Positions 59,916 to 64,000 of a stretch of 64,000 nt of DNA are shown one piece after another (position 1 is the stretch's first letter; each line of letters begins with the position of its first letter). The notes beneath the pieces were generated by a model. That model had not been told where the DNA came from and ran no database searches. It saw only the letters and a list, made by a program, of their open reading frames with translations. The position numbers and the translations under genes were made by a program. Location of the stretch: contig JACGWO010000012.1 of assembly GCA_034509735.1 (NCBI GenBank), positions 27,061,188 to 27,125,187 of the forward strand, given 5' to 3'. Origin of the DNA: Sesamum alatum (lineage: Eukaryota > Streptophyta > Magnoliopsida > Lamiales > Pedaliaceae).

Positions 59916-61476
59916 TGAATGGAGATGAGTACTTCTTTCTGGTTAATTTTGGCGCTGGACTCCAGCTACATAACTAACACAGAAAACACAAAAATAAAAT
60001 AAAATTACTGGTTATTTCTAAATCATATTTCTAGTGGTGAAAATCATTTACATGTTAATATCTCTGATGAGCGATGCACTCGTCATTTAGAGATATTTTG
60101 TGTTTTTTGTTAATGGAACGGGTCATATTAAATCAAAAAAAAAAAAAAAAAGAAAGAAAAAGGAACGGGTCACCAGCTGTTCGATGAAATGTTCATGAGA
60201 GGAGTGTTTTTAGTAACTTTGGATTGTTTTACACTCCCATGATTTTTTGGAGTCTATAATTCGTAGTATTGTTTGCAACTGCTGGAAGGGATGAATAGCT
60301 ATTATAATTTTGGTAGAATGAGCTCTATTTGCTGGATGACTAAGAAGAAAATGCCGGCCGGCCAGTTTTCCGACTGAAAAGAAATAATAAACTCTTTAGA
60401 GGAGATATACCATCCATGGGATCGTGAAAGGATGATATGAAGCCTTTCTCATCATCTAGAGAGGGAAGAGCTTGATAGAGCAATAATTATCCAAAAAAAA
60501 AGCTCGAAGAAGATATTTTAAAAAGTAATAGCGCGACAGAGTTAGCTATTAATGCTTTCTTTCACTGGATTGCGTTCTTTGTTAAGCAAAGTTATATTGA
60601 TGAACAATTGGAGATGAGGAAATTGTCATTTCACAATGCATCTTGCCCCACTATTTGCATCCTATTATGTTACTACATAAAGTACAAATAATTATGTCAA
60701 TATAACCAAGTTAAAAATAAGAAAAAAATTCATAAGAAATATATAAAATAGAATAACACGTATACACTAGGTCTATCCAGACCCAAATCCTAAAATTATT
60801 TTTTATTGAGTCTGAATTTGGACTTAGATCTAATAAATTTTTATGGATCTAAATCTGAGTCTTGTTTTTCTTTCTTTTGGGACTAACAGGCCTAGAACAC
60901 ACCAACATCTAAAATATTTAGACTCTAGCTAGAAACTTTATATATTGAAAAATCATAAGTTATATACCATTAATTATTGTGAAATATGTAAAGTCAACAC
61001 GATGGAAAAATCTTTTGAAGTAGCACTTTCTCATTATGTTTCTAGTCGTCTAACAACCCTATACATGGGTACGCTATATATAATCTAATGAAAACTTTAT
61101 TAATTTTATCATATGTTGAAATAATTTTCTGATCATGTGGTATTAATTAATCAAAAAAGTTCTTACTTTGTCTTTTTTGAGGAGATTAATATATTGACAT
61201 CATAATGAAGGATATTATATTGCATAATATTATTGTAGTAAATTACTTAAATTAAATAACTGAAAAAGGATGTGAATGCAATCTATATACTTGGGGAAAA
61301 TATATATTTGGATTAATTTCATTAATAAATTCTAAGTCAACAGCCTAAAGCGATGGAAACATCCTAACTACATTCCTACTTTAATTACGAAAAGATTAAT
61401 AACATGTTTCACATTCTATTTCTTTTAATTAACTATATTAATAACAATTATTGTGCTTTTGTGTTTGAAGTTTGAC

Positions 61477-61531
<55 letters not shown>

Positions 61532-62841
61532 TTACTTGAGAGAAGCTTCCGTAAAAGCTGGATTTAAATAAGTTGGGAATATTGGATGAAGTTAAGCGTG
61601 CATGCTTTGGTGCTTTTATGTCAATATTTTATTGTTATAATTGTCAAACTTGTACCGCTCCAACGGAAAATTTTTATCTGGACAAAGTTTTGTCGAACCA
61701 AATTAATTGCAGAGCACGTGTGATATATTTGTTATGTAATTGATAATTTTTTTTAAATTATACACCAATCACTGCACTTACCAAATAATTGATTCACGTT
61801 TAATCGAGTCGGATCAGAACTATAATTTCTCAGCGCCAACTTATGTATATGATCAACCAACATCACCACTACGTGCATGAAAAATCCACAGAATACTATG
61901 GAGCAATATGTATTTTGGGGTCATTGCAGGGGCTATGCATGGACCAAAAAGTTGGATACTGAACGCAGTTTGGTTTGACAATTGTATAATTAATTTTAAG
62001 ATAATCTGATTATGAGAGAACTAGTTTTAAAAAAGTGATTATGATATTTAAATTTGCAGTTTTATAATTGATTATATAAATGCATATTATAAATAAATTT
62101 CAAAGTTAACTTCATTTTTAAGGTTAATAAAGGAATAAAGATGATTAATTGGTAATTAATGAAAAATAATTCAAGAATGATTAAAAATTAGAAGTTGTAG
62201 CTTTTTCCGAATGCTATGATGGAATTTAATCTGAAAAAAGATTATCGAACAAGGAGTCCCATAAGGGAGGAATAAGAGTGCTCTTTATCCATTCGTTTTC
62301 CATTTCTTTATCGTGAAATTCTAGTCTAAATCGAGTCTAATCTAATTTGAATCAATTACATGATAAGACTATTACACGACAAATATAACTATATTTATTA
62401 TATTACTAATTTGATTTGATCAGACCCAATTTTAAATAAAATCCTACTTTTGTTGACTTTAATCAAGAACTTGAAGCAATTGAGGTTGCATAAAGTTTGT
62501 GGTTACATTAAAAAAAAAAAAAAAAAAGAGTTGGAGAAAGAGAAGCACAAGTGCATTAGTTTGAATTTTCATAATCAACTCCAAAATTTTCAAAAAATAA
62601 AAAAAGCAATAAACAATAGAAAACATAACAACTAAGAAGAGTGAAATCCTAATCAAATCGGGTCGACTGGACCTTAACTAACTATATAATAAGTACAATA
62701 TATTTATTGTGTGATTGGTATACAGTTTAGAAAAAGTGATCCATCACATATCAAGTGTATCACACTTGCTCTATGATTGATTTGGTTCTTCCAAATCTGG
62801 TTCGGGTAAGAATTTTCCAACAAGGAGGTATAACCTCAAAA
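59916..62841. other. Intergenic DNA, no gene seen
   Basis: AT-rich, with a poly(A) run near 60138-60153, an (AAT)n tract at 61476-61531 and another A-rich run near 62511-62527. Small ORFs are low-complexity. No element with matching inverted ends was recognised. Confidence 0.55.
61476..61531 (+). repeat. (AAT)n microsatellite
   Basis: About 18 uninterrupted AAT units, likely polymorphic. Confidence 0.9.
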
Positions 62842-64000
62842 CTAACTAGATTGAACTTGAAGATTTTCAAGTTGTTCCAATAGCTTATCTACTCTTGGTT
62901 TCAGCATAGGATCACACTTCTGTGCTACATCAGTGAGCACCACTTGTGCAGATTCACCATACTGTGCTCTGTGACTCTCCACTCTAAGCACTCTTTCCAG
63001 TATATGAAGTGCTTTCTCTTGAGATTTCAAGCTTCCAGACTCAAGAACTTTGATAATAGGACGAACCACCGACGTTTTAACTATGTAATTGCATCCCCTC
63101 TCCCAAATTTCGTCGTACAAAAGAGTCGAAACGCAACTGAGAACTGCTTCATCTGCACCTCTTTCGTTACCGTCTAGAACTTGAGCTAATGGGGCGATAG
63201 CTCCGGCCTTGACCAAGCAAAACGTGCTTTTAACGGAGCAGTAGCCATCGTGAACTTCACAGAGAGCGTCTGCCGGAGGGGGTAAGCAAAGCCACTTCAT
63301 TTTCCTGGACTTACTCAAATGAAATGAGTTTTGTGACAATTGAGCTAAACACAATGCAGCATTGCTCTTAGCAGTATCTGAGCTGATTGAGAGCAGTTTG
63401 AGGAGAACAGGAATTGCTCCGTTCGCAACAGAATAACGTTGTAGTCTTTTATCAGTAGGAACTGTGAAACGAATGAGTATACGTGCGATGCTCTCAGCCA
63501 ACTGCATTGTTGTAGGTGTGGAATTTGCATGGATTGAACTCATAACGGAAGCCATCACGTGCATTAAGTTCGATTCCTTTAGTATATCGGTGATTTTCCC
63601 ATCACTTACAGGCAAATTGCTAAGGATCCCAAGAGCAGCAGCCTTTTCAGAATCTGATGTTGCTGACAAGACTATTCTTGCAATGATGTTTATGTTGGTA
63701 TAACCTAATTGATCTGTCAGCTCTTCTTTTGCGTCTTTGGACAGCGTGTGTACTAATTTGAGGGCACCGGTCCTGATTTTACCATTCTTGTCTGTGAAAA
63801 AGGTTACGAGCAGCTGAATTGCTCCGGTTTCCTTCATTCTCTTCCTAACTTTAGATGCATATGAATGTGCAGCAATGTGATTTATTGCTTCCAAGAGATG
63901 ATTTTGAATAACCGGACTAGATAGAGTTAACAGCGAGAGCATCTGATGACCAACTTCTTGTTTGACGAGTATACTCCCAAATTGTGCTACGTTTGCAAGA
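62842..64000 (-). CDS. ARM-repeat C-terminal part of a PUB43/44-like U-box protein (5' end outside window)
   Basis: An open frame runs from the stop at 62842-62844 to the right edge without interruption, giving ~385 residues of armadillo-type helices. Examples: LANVAQFGSILVKQEVGHQ at the edge, ALGILSNLPVSDGKITDIL, GAIPVLLKLLSISSDTAKSN and AGAIAPLAQVLDGNERGADE. The end, DPMLKPRVDKLLEQLENLQ, resembles that of the PUB43/44 (SAUL1-type) group, in which an N-terminal U-box is followed by ~11 ARM repeats; the U-box is not in view. If complete, it would be an E3 ubiquitin ligase, often membrane-associated through the ARM region. An internal ATG at 63942 is not the true start, because homologous ARM sequence continues upstream in frame. 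Confidence 0.85.
   Translation of the reverse strand, partial: LANVAQFGSILVKQEVGHQMLSLLTLSSPVIQNHLLEAINHIAAHSYASKVRKRMKETGAIQLLVTFFTDKNGKIRTGALKLVHTLSKDAKEELTDQLGYTNINIIARIVLSATSDSEKAAALGILSNLPVSDGKITDILKESNLMHVMASVMSSIHANSTPTTMQLAESIARILIRFTVPTDKRLQRYSVANGAIPVLLKLLSISSDTAKSNAALCLAQLSQNSFHLSKSRKMKWLCLPPPADALCEVHDGYCSVKSTFCLVKAGAIAPLAQVLDGNERGADEAVLSCVSTLLYDEIWERGCNYIVKTSVVRPIIKVLESGSLKSQEKALHILERVLRVESHRAQYGESAQVVLTDVAQKCDPMLKPRVDKLLEQLENLQVQSS

Noticed and set aside
1..64000. CRISPR arrays, operons, bacterial-type promoters, organelle DNA inserts
   Set aside because: Gene structure is plant nuclear throughout; no spaced direct-repeat array and no recognisable chloroplast or mitochondrial genes were seen.

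Overview
The window is nuclear DNA from a flowering plant, almost certainly a eudicot. Evidence: many short exons with GT..AG introns, plant-specific families (trichome-birefringence-like, dirigent, U-box/ARM, USP-domain cytoplasmic kinase, folate-biopterin transporter, chloroplast-targeted protein), AT-rich intergenic DNA, and plant-type transposons. An asterid/Lamiales source is only my impression; I cannot fix a species. Exon coordinates below were worked out by hand from splice motifs and reading-frame continuity. Multi-exon totals that divide by three with no internal stop are treated as strong support.

Left third (1-18,000) is gene-poor and built of mobile-element debris: a 642-bp solo LTR nested in an older MITE, tRNA-derived SINE-like pieces, several inverted-repeat MITEs with 9-bp target duplications, one 3.4-kb Mutator-like element (9103-12498), and a hAT-Ac deletion derivative (14291-15611). 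The only likely host gene here is a small secreted Cys-rich protein at 2509-2940 on the minus strand. The Mutator-like element is the most distinctive object in the window. It has a perfect 9-bp target duplication, about 75-bp terminal inverted repeats, an amputated transposase start, a broken plant-mobile-domain (PMD) gene, and dense arrays of short perfect hairpins just inside both ends.

Right two thirds (18,000-64,000) are ordinary gene space: a USP-domain/kinase gene (+), a small protein that looks like complex I subunit ESSS (+), a 25-coding-exon SNF2 ATPase of the CHR24/ERCC6L type (-), a folate-biopterin transporter (+), a dirigent protein (-), a GNAT acetyltransferase (+), a TBL O-acetyltransferase (-), a Yae1 homologue (+), a chloroplast-targeted tail-anchored protein with triplicated motifs (-), and the 3' part of a PUB43/44-like ARM-repeat protein running off the right edge (-). 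These do not form a pathway cluster; each is an independent plant gene.

Points most worth a second look: the hairpin arrays and PMD cargo of the Mutator-like element; four inverted-repeat families sharing a GG..AAATT-like terminus and 9-bp duplications; the solo LTR whose empty site survives in a nearby paralogous repeat; the repeated DFDSP module and symmetric exons in CHR24, plus a decayed copy of part of that gene upstream of it; and a reading-frame mismatch between exons 1 and 2 of the TBL gene.
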